Below, one piece after another: positions 50,416 through 61,290 of a DNA stretch of 64,000 nt. The notes below the pieces were generated by a model. It was not told the origin of the DNA, did no database searches, and worked only from the letters and a program-made list of their open reading frames with translations. Position 1 is the first letter of the stretch. Each line of letters starts with the position of its first letter. A program made the translations under genes and the position numbers. Origin of the DNA: Ornithinimicrobium sp. INDO-MA30-4 (GTDB lineage: Bacteria; Actinomycetota; Actinomycetes; Actinomycetales; Dermatophilaceae). The stretch covers positions 1,612,001 to 1,676,000 of the forward strand of contig NZ_CP091056.1 of assembly GCF_021535045.1 (NCBI RefSeq), in the 5' to 3' direction.

Positions 50416-51500
50416 CAGATCTCCACCACCGATCGCAGCACGTCACCGGAGTGCATCTTGTCGAACGCTGCCTCGACATCACCCAAGCCAATCCGCTCGG
50501 TGATGAAGGCATCCAGGTCGAACTTTCCCTGCTGATACAGGTCGATCAGCATCGGGAAGTCACGCGAAGGCAAACAGTCGCCATACCAACTCGATTTGAG
50601 CGAGCCACCCCGCCCGAAAACGTCGAGCAGCGGCAATTCGACCTGCATCTCAGGCGTCGGTACGCCGACCAGCACGACGGTGCCAGCCAAGTCGCGGGCA
50701 TAGAACGCCTGCTTGTAGGTCTCTGGGCGGCCAACCGCTTCGATCACGACGTCTGCGCCATTGCCATCGGTCAATTCGCGGATCGCCTCGATGGGGTCAG
50801 CCTCTTTGGAATTGACGGTATGCGTGGCACCAAACTTCTTAGCGCCCTCCAGTTTGCGGTCGTCCACGTCAACGGCGATGACCTTGGTTGCTCCGGCCAA
50901 TGCGGCACCGGCGATGGCGGCGTTGCCGACACCTCCGCAGCCGATCACGGCGACGGAGTCTCCGCGGGTCACCCCGCCGGTGTTCACTGCGGCACCGAAC
51001 CCGGCCATCACGCCACAGCCCAACAGGCCAGCAGCAGAGGCCGAAGCTTCCCGGTCCACCTTGGTGCACTGCCCGGCGGCAACCAGTGTCTTTTCGATGA
51101 AGGCGCCAATGCCCAACGCCGGGCTCAACTCAGTGCCGTCGGTCAAGGTCATCTTTTGCTTTGCGTTGGCAGTGTTGAAGCAATACCAGGGCTGACCCTT
51201 GGCGCAAGCTCGGCACTGCCCGCAGACTGCGCGCCAGTTGAGGATGACGAAGTCTCCCGGCGCAACATCGGTGACCCCTTCGCCGACGGCTTCGACGGTG
51301 CCTGCCGCTTCGTGGCCCAGCAGGAACGGGAACTCGTCGTTAATGCCACCTTCGCGATAGTGCAGGTCGGTGTGGCAAACGCCGCATGCCTCAATGGCAA
51401 CGACTGCTTCGCCTGGTCCCGGGTCCGGCACGATGATGTCGACTGTCTCGACGTCTGCGCCTTTGCTACGCGCGATGACGCCCTTCACTGTGCTTGGCAT
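50415..51500 (-). CDS. mscR: S-(hydroxymethyl)mycothiol dehydrogenase
   Basis: 361 residues, zinc alcohol dehydrogenase of class III type. Zinc ligands in [16 protein letters not shown] and [16 protein letters not shown]; structural zinc [18 protein letters not shown] domain [30 protein letters not shown] typical of MscR. It oxidises the formaldehyde-mycothiol adduct and reduces S-nitrosomycothiol. mshA in the same window supports mycothiol use. Confidence 0.9.
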   Translation of the reverse strand: MPSTVKGVIARSKGADVETVDIIVPDPGPGEAVVAIEACGVCHTDLHYREGGINDEFPFLLGHEAAGTVEAVGEGVTDVAPGDFVILNWRAVCGQCRACAKGQPWYCFNTANAKQKMTLTDGTELSPALGIGAFIEKTLVAAGQCTKVDREASASAAGLLGCGVMAGFGAAVNTGGVTRGDSVAVIGCGGVGNAAIAGAALAGATKVIAVDVDDRKLEGAKKFGATHTVNSKEADPIEAIRELTDGNGADVVIEAVGRPETYKQAFYARDLAGTVVLVGVPTPEMQVELPLLDVFGRGGSLKSSWYGDCLPSRDFPMLIDLYQQGKFDLDAFITERIGLGDVEAAFDKMHSGDVLRSVVEI

Positions 51501-51666
51501 GAACAGTCCTCTCTGAGGCTCTTTGGGGTCCCTCCACCGTACTGCCGATCAGCGCCCCGGCGGCATACCGGGGTGGCGCGACATTCGGAAATTCCTCTGG
51601 CGACCCAAAAGCTGTGGCGTAGAGCGATTTTCGGACCTGGTCGCTCCTGCACCGCGAGGGCAATGG

Positions 51667-52173
51667 CTAGGGAGCAGGTTGGCCGAATCCACGCTCAAGG
51701 GTGGCGTTCGCCAAACAGGCTATCCCTTCGCCTCCTCCGATTGAGCCCAACTTGTCGGTCGTCGTTGCCTTGACGGAAATCTGAGAGATGTCGCAAGCCA
51801 AGACCTTCGCCAAACCCTGCCGAATGGCCAGGACATGGGGGCCAATCCGCGGCCGTTGCGCGATCACGGTGACATCGACGTTGGCGACCCCATAGCCAGC
51901 GTCACTCACCTCTCGTAGGGCTGCGGCAACAAAGCCCATCGATTCGGCACCTGCCACTTCGGGGGTGTCGACACCGACGAACGAGCCGAGGTCGCCGAGC
52001 GCCAGAGCGCCGAGCAAGGCGTCAGTCACCGCATGCGCCACGATGTCGGCATCTGAATGGCCAGCCAAACCTGCCGTTTCGTCGACCAGGTGGCCGCCCA
52101 GCAAGAGCGGACGGGCTTCCTCGGCAAACGGATGGACGTCGAATCCTTGGCCAACGCGGACGAGAGGCTGCAT
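51667..52173 (-). CDS. ispF: 2-C-methyl-D-erythritol 2,4-cyclodiphosphate synthase
   Basis: 168 residues. GQGFDVHPF (zinc Asp and His), LAGHSDADIVAHAVTDALLG (second zinc His), VDVTVIAQRPRI and SVKATTTDKLGSIG+GEGIA are the family fingerprint. Fifth step of the MEP isoprenoid pathway. It follows ispD by 12 bases. Confidence 0.93.
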   Translation of the reverse strand: MQPLVRVGQGFDVHPFAEEARPLLLGGHLVDETAGLAGHSDADIVAHAVTDALLGALALGDLGSFVGVDTPEVAGAESMGFVAAALREVSDAGYGVANVDVTVIAQRPRIGPHVLAIRQGLAKVLACDISQISVKATTTDKLGSIGGGEGIACLANATLERGFGQPAP

Positions 52174-52185
52174 GTCAGCAGTTCA

Positions 52186-52860
52186 TCACAGGAAGAGTGC
52201 CGCGACGGCGAGGTCGTGAGGCGTGGTGACCTTCATGGCTCGCGCATCCCCGGCACGGCGCGTACCGAGTAACCAGCCATCTCTAGCAGACCGGCATCGT
52301 CAGTCGTCACCCTGATGTCTTGCGCATAAACGCTCTGCAGCACCGCAGCCTTGAAACCCTGCGGGGTTTGCACGGCGCGCAAGGTGCTGCGGTCAACGGT
52401 CCCTTTGATCTCATCGTGCTCTGGCCCGCGGACGGATTTGATCGTGTCGACGACCGGCAGCACCGGCACGACACCGGGTGCCCCTGCCCGGACCGCGGTG
52501 ATCACCCGGTCAAACACGGCTGGCGGGGTGAGTGCGCGCGCCGCATCGTGCACGAGGACCACCTCCACCCCTTCTGGCATTGCCGCCAGGCCATTGCGCA
52601 CAGAGGGGTCCGCTCGTCGCCGCCTGCGACCACAGTGATCTCGGCCCCGGACGCGACGAAGCCCCCGAGCAGCGCCTGGAATTCATCCAGACGCCCCTGG
52701 GGGCTACGACGACAATGTATGCGACGTCCGCGACATGAGTGATGCCGTGGACTGCCCGGACTAACAGACTGACTCCGGCTAGCTCAACAAGAGCCTTGGG
52801 TTTGCCAGCACCTAGTCGAGTGCCCTGGCCTGCTGCGACCAGGATGACTCCAACGCTCAG
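52186..52860 (-). CDS. ispD: 2-C-methyl-D-erythritol 4-phosphate cytidylyltransferase
   Basis: About 226 residues. [20 protein letters not shown] is the nucleotidyltransferase loop; [29 protein letters not shown] and [12 protein letters not shown] are IspD-specific. Frames break near 52700, 52605 and 52245; the repaired end reads [16 protein letters not shown]. No ATG/GTG/TTG fits; a CTG at 52860 overlapping the CarD stop, or an unseen base error, must provide the start. It makes CDP-methylerythritol. Confidence 0.88.
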
Positions 52861-53339
52861 GACGCGAGAACCTCGTCAAGCGTGGCCTCTGCCTTGTCCT
52901 CATTGGTCTTTTCCGCGAGCGCCAACTCTGACACCAGAATCTGACGCGCCTTGCTCAGCAAGCGCTTCTCACCAGTGGACAACCCACGGTCCTTGTCGCG
53001 ACGCCAGAGGTCGCGAACGACCTCGGCGACCTTCACGACATCACCAGAAGCAAGCTTTTCGAGGTTTGCCTTGTAGCGGCGCGACCAGTTGGTCGGTTCC
53101 TCCGTGTGCTCTGCGCGCAAAACCTCAAAGACCTTGTCGAGGCCCTCACGGCCGACGACGTCCCGGACTCCGACGAGATCGCAGTTATCTGCTGGGACCT
53201 CAATGGTGAGGTCCCCTTGGGCTACCTTGAGCTTGAGGTATAACTTCTCCTCGCCCTTAATGGTGCGGGTGTTCATTTCTTCGATGAGAGCCGCACCGTG
53301 GTGCGGGTATACGACCGTCTCGCCGACCTTGAATGTCAT
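52857..53339 (-). CDS. carD: CarD transcription regulator
   Basis: 160 residues, full length. The N-terminal RNA-polymerase-interacting Tudor-like domain reads [18 protein letters not shown]; the C-terminal helical domain contains [20 protein letters not shown] with the Trp that wedges the promoter, and [19 protein letters not shown]. It stabilises open complexes at rRNA and other promoters and is essential in mycobacteria. First gene of carD-ispD-ispF. Confidence 0.93.
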   Translation of the reverse strand: MTFKVGETVVYPHHGAALIEEMNTRTIKGEEKLYLKLKVAQGDLTIEVPADNCDLVGVRDVVGREGLDKVFEVLRAEHTEEPTNWSRRYKANLEKLASGDVVKVAEVVRDLWRRDKDRGLSTGEKRLLSKARQILVSELALAEKTNEDKAEATLDEVLAS

Positions 53340-53469
53340 CTTTAGTTAGCCCCTTTCGCGGACCCCAAGAATAACACGCGTGAAGTAGATCACTAAATAA
53401 CATCACTGTCATTTAGGCAGGTCAACGCCCCGCTGCGGGAGCAGGCCTCGACCCGGTAAGGTATTGTCC

Positions 53470-54027
53470 GTGACCTCGAAATCCACTGCTTCCAGCCCGC
53501 GCGCTCGTTTCATTGCCGTGACATCGTCGCTGGTCATGGCTTTGGGCCTGAGCGCCTGCCAGGTGAACTCACCCATCACCACTGACCTGCAATACGCAGC
53601 AGCCGATGGCCCAAACTTGCAAACCGAGGGCGTCTCTATTGATGGGATGGCTATCATCAGCGCAGGTTCTGGGTCTGCTGGCATCCTCGCAGGTGCGGCC
53701 GTTAACGAAACCGACGAGGACGTTTCAATCGTCATTTCGCTCACCTCGCAGGACGGCCCCATGCAGTTGGAGCCTACGGTCGAGGTGGGGCCGCATTCGC
53801 TGCAACGGCTTGACGATGTCAGCGGCGACTTCGCTAACGCCGTCGCAGTTGACTCGGTCGACGTCATCCCGGGCACCCTGGTCGAAGCACAGTTCGAAAC
53901 GTCTACCGGCGAGATCGCTTCAGCCCGGATCCCCGTGCTGCTCCCGGAAGGCCCATTCGAGGTCTACGCAGAAGCACTGGGCTATGAGGCGCCGGTCGAG
54001 GAAGAGGGCGCTGGGGAAGACCGCTAA
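53470..54027 (+). CDS. Predicted lipoprotein
   Basis: About 185 residues. Basic N-terminus, hydrophobic stretch and lipobox (SSLVMALGLSACQVNSP). The body is beta-rich: TDLQYAAADGPNLQTEGVSI, GSGSAGILAGAAVNETDEDV, LLPEGPFEVY, resembling LpqE-type lipoproteins found near carD/phoU genes in other actinobacteria. A TTG at 53464 is an alternative start. Function unknown. Divergent from carD; a clear terminator follows. Confidence 0.7.
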   Translation: MTSKSTASSPRARFIAVTSSLVMALGLSACQVNSPITTDLQYAAADGPNLQTEGVSIDGMAIISAGSGSAGILAGAAVNETDEDVSIVISLTSQDGPMQLEPTVEVGPHSLQRLDDVSGDFANAVAVDSVDVIPGTLVEAQFETSTGEIASARIPVLLPEGPFEVYAEALGYEAPVEEEGAGEDR

Positions 54028-54044
54028 GGGGCTGCCTGGCATAC

Positions 54045-54083
54045 AAAAACCGGCCACCGCATCGTGCGGCAGCCGGTTTTTTT
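54045..54083 (+). terminator. Intrinsic terminator
   Basis: AAAAACCGGC, a loop with an inner hairpin, GCCGGTTTTTTT: strong stem plus T-run after the lipoprotein gene. Confidence 0.9.
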
Positions 54084-54121
54084 GTCCCCTCAGAAACTCC
54101 TGAGGGCTCGTGCGTTCTCTA

Positions 54122-54840
54122 TCAGCTGTCGCGCACCGGGGCGGTGCCACGCGCGCTGGCTGCTGTGCGCATCTCCAGAGCCTCATCCAGATTGACCTCG
54201 TCGTGCCACTCGCCGGTCACTAAGTAGACAACGCGGTGTGCCACCGAGACCGCGTGGTCACCGAATCGCTCGTAGTAACGACTGAGCAAAGTGGCGTCGA
54301 TGGCAGCCTCGGTGCCCGAGGTGAACTCCTCAGATAAGAGCACTCGGAAGACCTCTCGATGCAACTCATCCATCCGGTCATCCTGGGTTTTCAATGTGGC
54401 GGCCCCAGCCAGATCGTTGCTGGCGATGATGGCACCAGTCTTGATCACCATCTGCTCGGCGATGGACGCCATCTCCAAAAAACTCCGCGCAGTGCTGGCG
54501 GGATGGATGACTCTGGGTAGCGCAACCGAGCAACCTTGGCGACATGCCGAGCCAGGTCGCCCATCCGCTCCAAGTCCGAGCTCATACGCATGGACGTGAC
54601 GAGGATGCGCAGATCGGTGGCGACCGGCTGTTGACGCGCCAAAGTGTCCACCGCTCGGTTGTCGAGATCCCGACGGATGGCATCAATGTGCTCATCCGCA
54701 GTGATGACGCTCTCGGCGAGCTCCAAATCGGCGTCCATCAGAGCCTGAGTCGCGCGGTTCAAAGCTGATGCAGTCAGACGGGTCATCTCGACCAACTGAT
54801 CAGAGATAAAGGCCAACTCTTCATGAAATGCCGTACGCAT
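54122..54840 (-). CDS. phoU: PhoU phosphate-signalling regulator
   Basis: About 240 residues with the two PhoU repeats: EELAFISDQLVEMTRLTASA, MRMSSDLERMGDLARHVAKV (metal-binding E/D-x-x-x-D), and RYYERFGDHAVSVAHRVVYL in the second. The frame breaks near 54485. It links the phosphate transporter to the SenX3 kinase, which is divergently encoded next door. Confidence 0.9.
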
Positions 54841-54985
54841 GGTGCTCCCTTTCGAATATCGACGTAACGCACCGTGTCAGGGGCACGTGAACGAGATGCC
54901 GACGCTAAGTGAACTCTCGGATACGAGGTGGAGGCTAGGCGGCCACAGAGCGAAATCCGTCGTTATTGGGTCGTATGGTGATCGT

Positions 54986-56260
54986 ATGACTCCATGGACC
55001 GCCGCCGCGCTAGGCGTGCTGGTTGGCGCCATCTTGGGCGCTCTTTTGCTGATCCTCATTCGGGGCCAGCGTAACGAGTCGCCCGCCGAATCTGGCGAAA
55101 CCCCGATCCGCTGCCAGCCGGCGTGACCGAAGTGCTCGACGCCCTCTCGACCGGCGGGCTCGTGGTTGACTCCACCGGACGCGCGCTCACCTCCACATCT
55201 GCAGCCCGGGCCTACGGTTTGGTGCACGGCCCAAACTTGGTGCACTCGAGCTAAAGCAGCTAGCACGCGAAGTGAGCGCCGATGGGCAAACTCGCGAGAC
55301 CGAATTGGATCTCGCCCGCGGTCCTTTGGCCAGGGTCGACTGCTGGCAGGAGTTCGGGCCGCGCTGCTGCCCGATGGCCTGGTGCTGATGCTGGTCGAAG
55401 ACCATACCCAGGCTCGTCGAGTCGAAGAAGCAAGGCGCGACTTTGTCGTCAACGTCAGCCATGAACTCAAAACACCTGTTGGCGGTCTTTCGCTGCTCGC
55501 CGAGGCGGTCGCCGAAGCCAACGAAGACCCCGAAGCGGTCAAGCGGTTCGCCAAGCGAATGCAACGCGAGACGAAGAGGCTCTCTCGCTTGGTCAGCGAA
55601 ATCGTGAACTTGTCACGGTTGCAGACCGCAGACCTGATGAATCCGCTGGTCATTGTCGATGTCTCAGCGTGCGCCCGAGAGGCCGCGGACGATACGCGTC
55701 TGGTCGCCTCCAAACGGCGCATCAGTGCGGTGTGCGCTACCCCCTCAGCAGGGCTGCGTGTCTATGGAGATGCCGAGTTGATCTCGACCGCTATCCGCAA
55801 CCTCGTCACCAACGCTGTCGCCTATTCAGCGGATGGCACTCGTATTTCGGTTGTCTCTCGGCGCGTCGACGACACAGTGGAGGTTGCGGTGTCAGACCAG
55901 GGCAGCGGCATACCGGAGCGGGATCTGGAGCGAATCTTTGAGCGCTTCTATCGTGTGGACCCGGCCCGCTCCCGGGCAACCGGCGGCACCGGCTTGGGCC
56001 TATCGATCGTGAAGCACATTGCCTCGAACCATGGCGGCGAAGTGGTGGTGTGGAGTCAAGAAGGACATGGTTCGACCTTCACCTTGCGCTTGCCCGGTAT
56101 CGTCAATGATGATCGCGAGGTGGGTGCCGCAGCACCGCCGCACTCACGCCCTGGTGTCACCCTGGTCCCTAGTGCCGAAGTCGGCGCTGACCCCAACCGC
56201 ACTTCGTCACAGTTGACGTCCGTTGTTCCCCTGTCCCCTGGCCGGAAGATGAACAGATGA
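54986..56260 (+). CDS. senX3: SenX3-type sensor histidine kinase
   Basis: About 426 residues. One N-terminal membrane helix (LGVLVGAILGALLLILI), a PAS-like region (TEVLDALSTGGLVVDSTGRA), H-box FVVNVSHELKTPVGGLSLLA, N-box IRNLVTNAVAYSADG, and ATP lid DQGSGIPERDLERIFERFYR with GTGLGLSIVKH. Frames break near 55110, 55250 and 55320. Phosphorylates RegX3 under phosphate limitation. The stop overlaps the regX3 start (ATGA). Confidence 0.9.
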
Positions 56261-56940
56261 CCCGCATCTTGGTGGTGGAAGACGAAGAATCGTTTTCCGA
56301 CCCACTTTCGTATTTGCTCGGCAAGGAAGGCTACGACGTCTCAGTCGCCGAGACCGGACCAGCCGGCCTGGAAGATTTCGACCGCAATGGCGCAGATCTC
56401 GTCTTGCTTGACCTCATGCTGCCGGGCCTGTCGGGAGTCGATGTATGCCGTGCGCTGCGCCAAAAGTCGTCCGTGCCGGTCATCATGTTGACCGCTAAGG
56501 ACAGTGAGATCGACAAGGTGGTCGGTCTCGAAATCGGCGCTGACGACTACGTGACCAAGCCCTATTCGAGCCGTGAGTTGCTCGCTCGGATCAAAGCTGT
56601 GTTGCGCCGTCAGGTTGAGCCTGAAGAGTTGGTGCCAGCCACCATCGAGAGTGGGCCGGTCCGGATGGATGTTGATCGGCACCACGTGAGCGTGCGCGGA
56701 GAGAATGTCTCACTGCCCCTCAAGGAGTTTGAACTCCTGGAGATGCTGTTGCGCAACACCGGTCGCGTCCTGACCCGGGGGCAACTCATTGATCGAGTCT
56801 GGGGCAGCGACTACGTCGGGGACACCAAGACCCTGGATGTGCACGTCAAGCGGTTGCGGGCCAAGATCGAAGTCGACCCGTCCAATCCGGAGTTGATTGT
56901 GACGGTCCGCGGTTTGGGCTACAAGTTTGAGACTGCGTAA
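56257..56940 (+). CDS. regX3: RegX3-type response regulator
   Basis: 227 residues, intact. Receiver domain with LVVEDEESFSDPLSYLL, phospho-acceptor Asp in LVLLDLMLPGLSG, MLTAKDSEIDKVVGLEIGAD and KPYSSRELLARI; OmpR-type winged helix with LPLKEFELLEMLLRN and DVHVKRLRAKIE. Activates phosphate-starvation genes. Uninterrupted, unlike its kinase. Confidence 0.93.
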   Translation: MTRILVVEDEESFSDPLSYLLGKEGYDVSVAETGPAGLEDFDRNGADLVLLDLMLPGLSGVDVCRALRQKSSVPVIMLTAKDSEIDKVVGLEIGADDYVTKPYSSRELLARIKAVLRRQVEPEELVPATIESGPVRMDVDRHHVSVRGENVSLPLKEFELLEMLLRNTGRVLTRGQLIDRVWGSDYVGDTKTLDVHVKRLRAKIEVDPSNPELIVTVRGLGYKFETA

Positions 56941-56950
56941 ACCAGAACAC

Positions 56951-56990
56951 AAGAATGAGCCCCGGTGGATTTCCACCGGGGCTCATTCTT
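56951..56990. terminator. Bidirectional terminator
   Basis: 18-bp perfect stem AAGAATGAGCCCCGGTGG with its complement and a 4-base loop, then TT, between convergent regX3 and gpmA. Confidence 0.9.
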
Positions 56991-57009
56991 TGTCTAGCTC
57001 AGCCAGGGA

Positions 57010-57764
57010 CTACTTGCCCTGGTTGGCGACTGCCTTGATGGCATCTGCGGCAGCGTCGGCGTCAAGGTAGCGACCGCCGGGGGTGACCGGCTTAAAGTCT
57101 GCATCCAACTCATACACCAACGGGATGCCGGTGGGGATGTTCAGGCCAGAGATTTCGTCGTCGCTGATCCCGTCCAAGTGCTTGACCAAGGCGCGCAGGC
57201 TGTTGCCGTGGGCTGCGACCATGACGACCTTGCCGTCAGCGAGGTCGGTGGTGATGTCGGACTCCCAGTAGGGCAACATCCGGACGATGACGTCCTTGAG
57301 GCACTCGGTGCCGGGCAGGTCGTCGCCGAGGTCCGCATACCGAGGATCGTTGGCCTGGGAAAACTCCGAGTCCGCCTCGATGACCGGCGGTGGTGTGTCG
57401 AACGAACGACGCCACAGCATGAATTGCTCTTGGCCGTACTTGTCCCGGGTGGCTGCCTTGTCCAGGCCCTGCAGAGCGCCGTAGTGACGCTCGTTCAGCC
57501 GCCAACTGCGACGCACCGGAATCCAGTGTCGGTCCGCAGAGTTCAGCGCCGAGTTAGCGGTGTTGATCGCACGACGAAGCAGCGAGGTGTGCAGCACGTC
57601 GGGCAGGATGCCCTCGGCTACCAGGAGTTCGCCAGCGCGCGCGGCTTCTTCCTTGCCGGTGTCCGACAGTTCGACGTCGACCCAACCGGTGAAGAGGTTC
57701 TTGGCGTTCCACTCGCTTTCGCCGTGGCGAAGGAGGATGAGGTGTGGGTTGCTTCCGCAGTCAT
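57010..57764 (-). CDS. gpmA: 2,3-bisphosphoglycerate-dependent phosphoglycerate mutase
   Basis: About 251 residues. [20 protein letters not shown] is the phosphohistidine motif (R-H-G-E-S); [40 protein letters not shown] with the second catalytic His, and [13 protein letters not shown] complete the fold. The frame breaks within the first five codons after ATG 57764. Glycolysis/gluconeogenesis. Confidence 0.92.
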
Positions 57765-57774
57765 GCAGGCAAGT

Positions 57775-58284
57775 CTAGTCAGACTCGCCTTCCTCGCTCA
57801 GCAGGTGCGCGAATGCCGCGAGATTGGCCTTCGACTCTCCCCGGGAGGTCCGCCACACCCACTCGGTGCGCATCGCAGACATAAAGCCCAAGGCCAGCAA
57901 CTCGTTAAACGGCTCGTCACAGGCGCTGAGGACCGCGCCGAGCAGTTCGTCAAGGGAACGCGCATCAACCGAGGTGATCGGCATCTGCCCGGCCAGATAG
58001 ACATCCCCTGTGCTGTCGATTGCATAGGCCAAACCAGGCAGACGCAGATTGCGACGCATCAAATAGCTGTAGACCCCCAGGTGGTTCTCATCCGGGTTGC
58101 GGATCACAAAAGCCCGCACCCGCATGATCCGGCGACGCACGAGGAGCGAGACCACGGTCTTGAGTTTGCGCTCGCCCGGCAGAATCGCGACCACTTCACC
58201 GGTGCGTGAGCCTGCCTCCCACTCCACGCCCAACTCAGTGAGATGTTCTTGGATTAGATGAACTGCAACATTTGCCTCGGTCAT
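57775..58284 (-). CDS. YbjN-domain protein
   Basis: 169 residues, intact. WEAGSRTGEVVAILPGERKL, RNPDENHLGVYSYLMRRNLR and SLDELLGAVLSACDEPFNEL match the YbjN family (tetratricopeptide-like sensory or chaperone fold). It sits between mshA and gpmA, its usual place in actinobacteria, and overlaps mshA by 4 bases. Function unknown. Confidence 0.85.
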   Translation of the reverse strand: MTEANVAVHLIQEHLTELGVEWEAGSRTGEVVAILPGERKLKTVVSLLVRRRIMRVRAFVIRNPDENHLGVYSYLMRRNLRLPGLAYAIDSTGDVYLAGQMPITSVDARSLDELLGAVLSACDEPFNELLALGFMSAMRTEWVWRTSRGESKANLAAFAHLLSEEGESD

Positions 58285-59596
58285 GGAACCACCGCCGTCG
58301 GGATATCGGTAAGGGAAGCAGAGCCGTTAATGGGCGCACCAGCGCGTTCAGCGCAGGCCAAGCGATAGACCGCCAGCAGGTCATCGACCGAACGATCCCA
58401 GCCAAACTCGGCGGCATGCTCGGGCGCCCGGGCTGCGAGGGCTGCCATTTTGTCGGTGTCAGCGAGCGTTTCGCCAATGACCCGAGCCCAGTCCTGCGGG
58501 TTGTGACCATCAACCAAAACTCCGGCGTCGCCGACGGCGATAGGCAGACCACCCACGCGGGCCGCAATCACTGGAGTGCCACTGGCCAGGGCTTCTATAG
58601 CAACGAGGCCAAACGACTCGCTGTGCGAAGGCACGATCGCTAAGTCTGCGGATTGATACCACCGCGCCAACTCAGGCCGCGAGACTGGCGGTTGGAAACG
58701 AACGTTGTCGCTCAAGCCCAGCTCGGCGACGAGTTCTTGCAACGACTCGGGGTGCTCGAGGCCAGAGCCAGATGGGCCACCAAGGATGGCCACGACAAGA
58801 CGGTCGCGCAGTTCCGGCTGCCGCTTGAGCAACTCTGCGGCTGCCCGCACCAACACGTCGGGGGCCTTGAGCGGCTGGATGCGGCCAACAAACAGCAAAA
58901 CCACGTCATCGTGATTGAGGCCGAGATGCTCGCGGGCAGTGCGTTGGTCGCCGGGGTAAAGACCTCCAGGTCGACACCTGGGTGGACCACGTACACGCGC
59001 AGCGGATCAGCGTCATACAGGTCCATGAGTTGTGAGGCTTCGAGGTTGGTGTTGGCAACCATCGTGGAGGCCGCTTGAACGACTTGAGCCTCACCAATTT
59101 CGCGGCCCATCGGCTCGGCACGGTCACCTTCAGCGAGTTCCGCATTCTTCACCCTGGCCATCGTGTGCATGGTGTGGACCAGCGGGATGTTCCACCGGTC
59201 GGCCGCCAGCCAGCCCACCTGGCCCGAGAGCCAGTAGTGCGAGTGCACCAGGTCATACCAGTGCTCGGGTTGGGCCATTGCGGTGCGCATCATGCCTGCG
59301 GCGAAGGCGCACAGTTGGCCGGGCAAATCGTCTTTGGCCAATCCTTCATAGGGACCGGCTGGGATGTGGTGCACCAAAACCCCGGGTGCTAGCTCCACAA
59401 CTTCGTCTTGGGCACCATCGGTCGCCCGGGTGAAGATCTCGACTTCCACGCCGCGCTGAGCCAGCCTGCGGGCCGTCTCCACGACATACACGTTCATCCC
59501 GCCGGCATCCCCCGTGCCCGGTTGCTCCAGTGGAGACGTGTGGACGCTCAGCATCGCGACCCGCTTGGGGCACCCCGAATTCGTCTGCTGAATCAC
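58281..59596 (-). CDS. mshA: D-inositol-3-phosphate glycosyltransferase, mycothiol synthesis
   Basis: About 439 residues, GT-B fold. [20 protein letters not shown] is specific to MshA, then [55 protein letters not shown] and [20 protein letters not shown] (donor-binding E). The frame breaks near 58925. First committed step: GlcNAc transfer to inositol-phosphate. Confidence 0.93.
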
Positions 59597-59629
59597 GTTT
59601 TAAGTTTCGCACGGCACTAATCTGGACTA

Positions 59630-60476
59630 ATGAGCGGTCCTTCTCGGCCCCTGGGAACCATCACCCGGGGCACCACCAATCCCAACCGGCTGCGACGCGT
59701 CGACCGGTGGATGGAGTATGCGTTCGCGCCCTCTTGCGCCAGGCCAGCAGCCCGCCGTGGGTCGTGGACCTGGGGTATGGCGCGTCCCCGGTGACCGCGG
59801 TGGAGTTGGCTCGGCGGATGCGCGCCGTGCGCCACGATGTGCGGTTGCTCGGCTTAGAGATTGACCCGCAACGCGTGAAGGATGCGAACTGGGCCCAGGA
59901 CCCGCCGGCGCGACAATTTGCGGTGGGCGGCTTTGAGATCCCGATGCCACACGGCGAACGGCCACTCCTGGTCCGGGCCTTCAACGTTCTTCGTCAGTAT
60001 GACGAGTCGCAAGTTCGCGCAGCCTGGGACCAGATGGTTGCTCGGTTGGCTCCAGGTGGCGCCGTCGTCGAAGGCACCTGCGATGAGATTGGCCGCCTGT
60101 CGACGTGGGTGCACTTGCGTGCGGCCGCCCCAGGGCGACCGATCAGGTTGCGGCCGAGGCAGTCTCGCTGAGTTTGGCCTGGCACTTGAAGTCACTTGCT
60201 GATCAGCGCATCACCGCGCCGTCGATGATTGCCGAGCGGTTGCCGAAAGCCCTGATTCACCGAAATGTGCCTGGCGAGCCGATCCATCGCGTGATGCAGG
60301 CGATCGATCAGATGTGGGAGCGGTCAGCGCCGATGGCCAGTTATGCCGTGCAACAGCGGTTCATAGCGACCGCCCAGGCGATGCGCGACGCGGGGTGGCC
60401 GGTGCTAGATGGGCCGAAACGCTGGCGCAACGGTGAGATCACCTTTGCCTGGTCAGCGGTCGAGCCGAGCTCCTAA
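59630..60476 (+). CDS. SAM-dependent methyltransferase
   Basis: About 283 residues. Basic start (TTNPNRLRRVDRWMEY), motif I WVVDLGYGASPVTAVELARR, motif II RLLGLEIDPQRV, and GGAVVEGTCDEIGRLSTWV. The later half (SLAWHLKSLADQRITAPSMI, ERLPKALIHRNVPGEPIHRV) is a family-specific C-terminal domain. Frames break near 59730 and 60135. Common next to mshA in actinobacteria; substrate unknown. Confidence 0.8.
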
Positions 60477-60514
60477 GGGCCGTTCTGCGGGGGTGACTAC
60501 TTCTTGCGGGGTGA

Positions 60515-60840
60515 CTACCAGGGCCCGTATGGGCCGTTGTTTTGACCGCCACCACGGCCACTGGCTGCGCTGACCGCGGGCCGCACGTCTGCTAAATAGA
60601 CAGCAGCGGCGACCACACCTAGCAAGCCAAACAGGTTGAGCGGGCTGAAGACCGTCAAAAATCCGAAGATCGCACCGAGGCCGGTGATCCCCACCCATTT
60701 GGGTTTAGACAGCTTTCCGGCGGCGATGAAGGCATCCGCGCGCTGGGTGGCGGCATGAATAAGTGCCCATAGCTCTAACCCCAAAAGGCCGCTCCCAGGA
60801 CAAGGATGACGAGGCTTTGGGCGCTACCGATGAGACTCAT
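60515..60840 (-). CDS. DUF2516 membrane protein
   Basis: About 109 residues after repair near 60778. Start MSLIGSAQSLVILVLGAAFW, then ELWALIHAATQRADAFIAAG, KLSKPKWVGITG and two further hydrophobic segments, ending with a Gly/Asn/Pro tail. ELWAL-H-A-x-x-R-x-D-A-F-x-A-A-G-K is the DUF2516 signature. Function unknown. Confidence 0.8.
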
Positions 60841-60862
60841 GCTCCTAGCCTACGTTGCCCCA

Positions 60863-61288
60863 CTAGCTATCCACGATGACAGTGAATGGCCCATCGTTGA
60901 CCAACTCGACCTGCATGTCCGCGCCAAAGACCCCGGTGGCAACGTCAAGGCCGCGAGCGCGTAGTTGATCAGCCACCGCGTCCACGAGAGGCTCAGCGAC
61001 GTCTCCAGGCGCTGCAAGCCCCCAGGAGGGACGGCGGCCCTTGGTCGTCTGCCCGTACAACGTGAATTGGCTAATCACCAGCACGCCGGCACCTGCATCG
61101 GTGACGCTAAGCTCGCCCGGCATGATCCGTAACTCGGCGATCTTGCGCACTGTTGTCGCAACATCTTCGGGCCCATCGTCGTGGGCGGCGGCAACGAGCG
61201 CCACCAGCCCAGGGCCGGGCAGCTCCCCGACGACGTCGCCCTCAACAACAACGCGGGCCCGGGTGACCCGCTGAATAACGCTGCGCAT
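60863..61288 (-). CDS. dtd: D-aminoacyl-tRNA deacylase
   Basis: 141 residues, intact. RSVIQRVTRARVVVEGDVVG, LVISQFTLYGQTTKGRRPSW (SQFTL motif) and VELVNDGPFTVIVDS, the N-x-G-P-x-T/V motif with Asp in place of the usual Ser. Cleaves D-amino acids from mischarged tRNAs. Ends the DUF2516-upstream run on the minus strand; 2 bases after the asparaginase gene. Confidence 0.9.
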   Translation of the reverse strand: MRSVIQRVTRARVVVEGDVVGELPGPGLVALVAAAHDDGPEDVATTVRKIAELRIMPGELSVTDAGAGVLVISQFTLYGQTTKGRRPSWGLAAPGDVAEPLVDAVADQLRARGLDVATGVFGADMQVELVNDGPFTVIVDS

Positions 61289-61290
61289 CG

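Noticed and set aside
50451..51773. A 440-residue plus-strand frame opposite mscR
   Set aside because: Antisense shadow of the intact dehydrogenase, no motif of its own.
57178..58209. A 343-residue plus-strand frame opposite gpmA and the YbjN gene
   Set aside because: Antisense shadow of two recognised genes.
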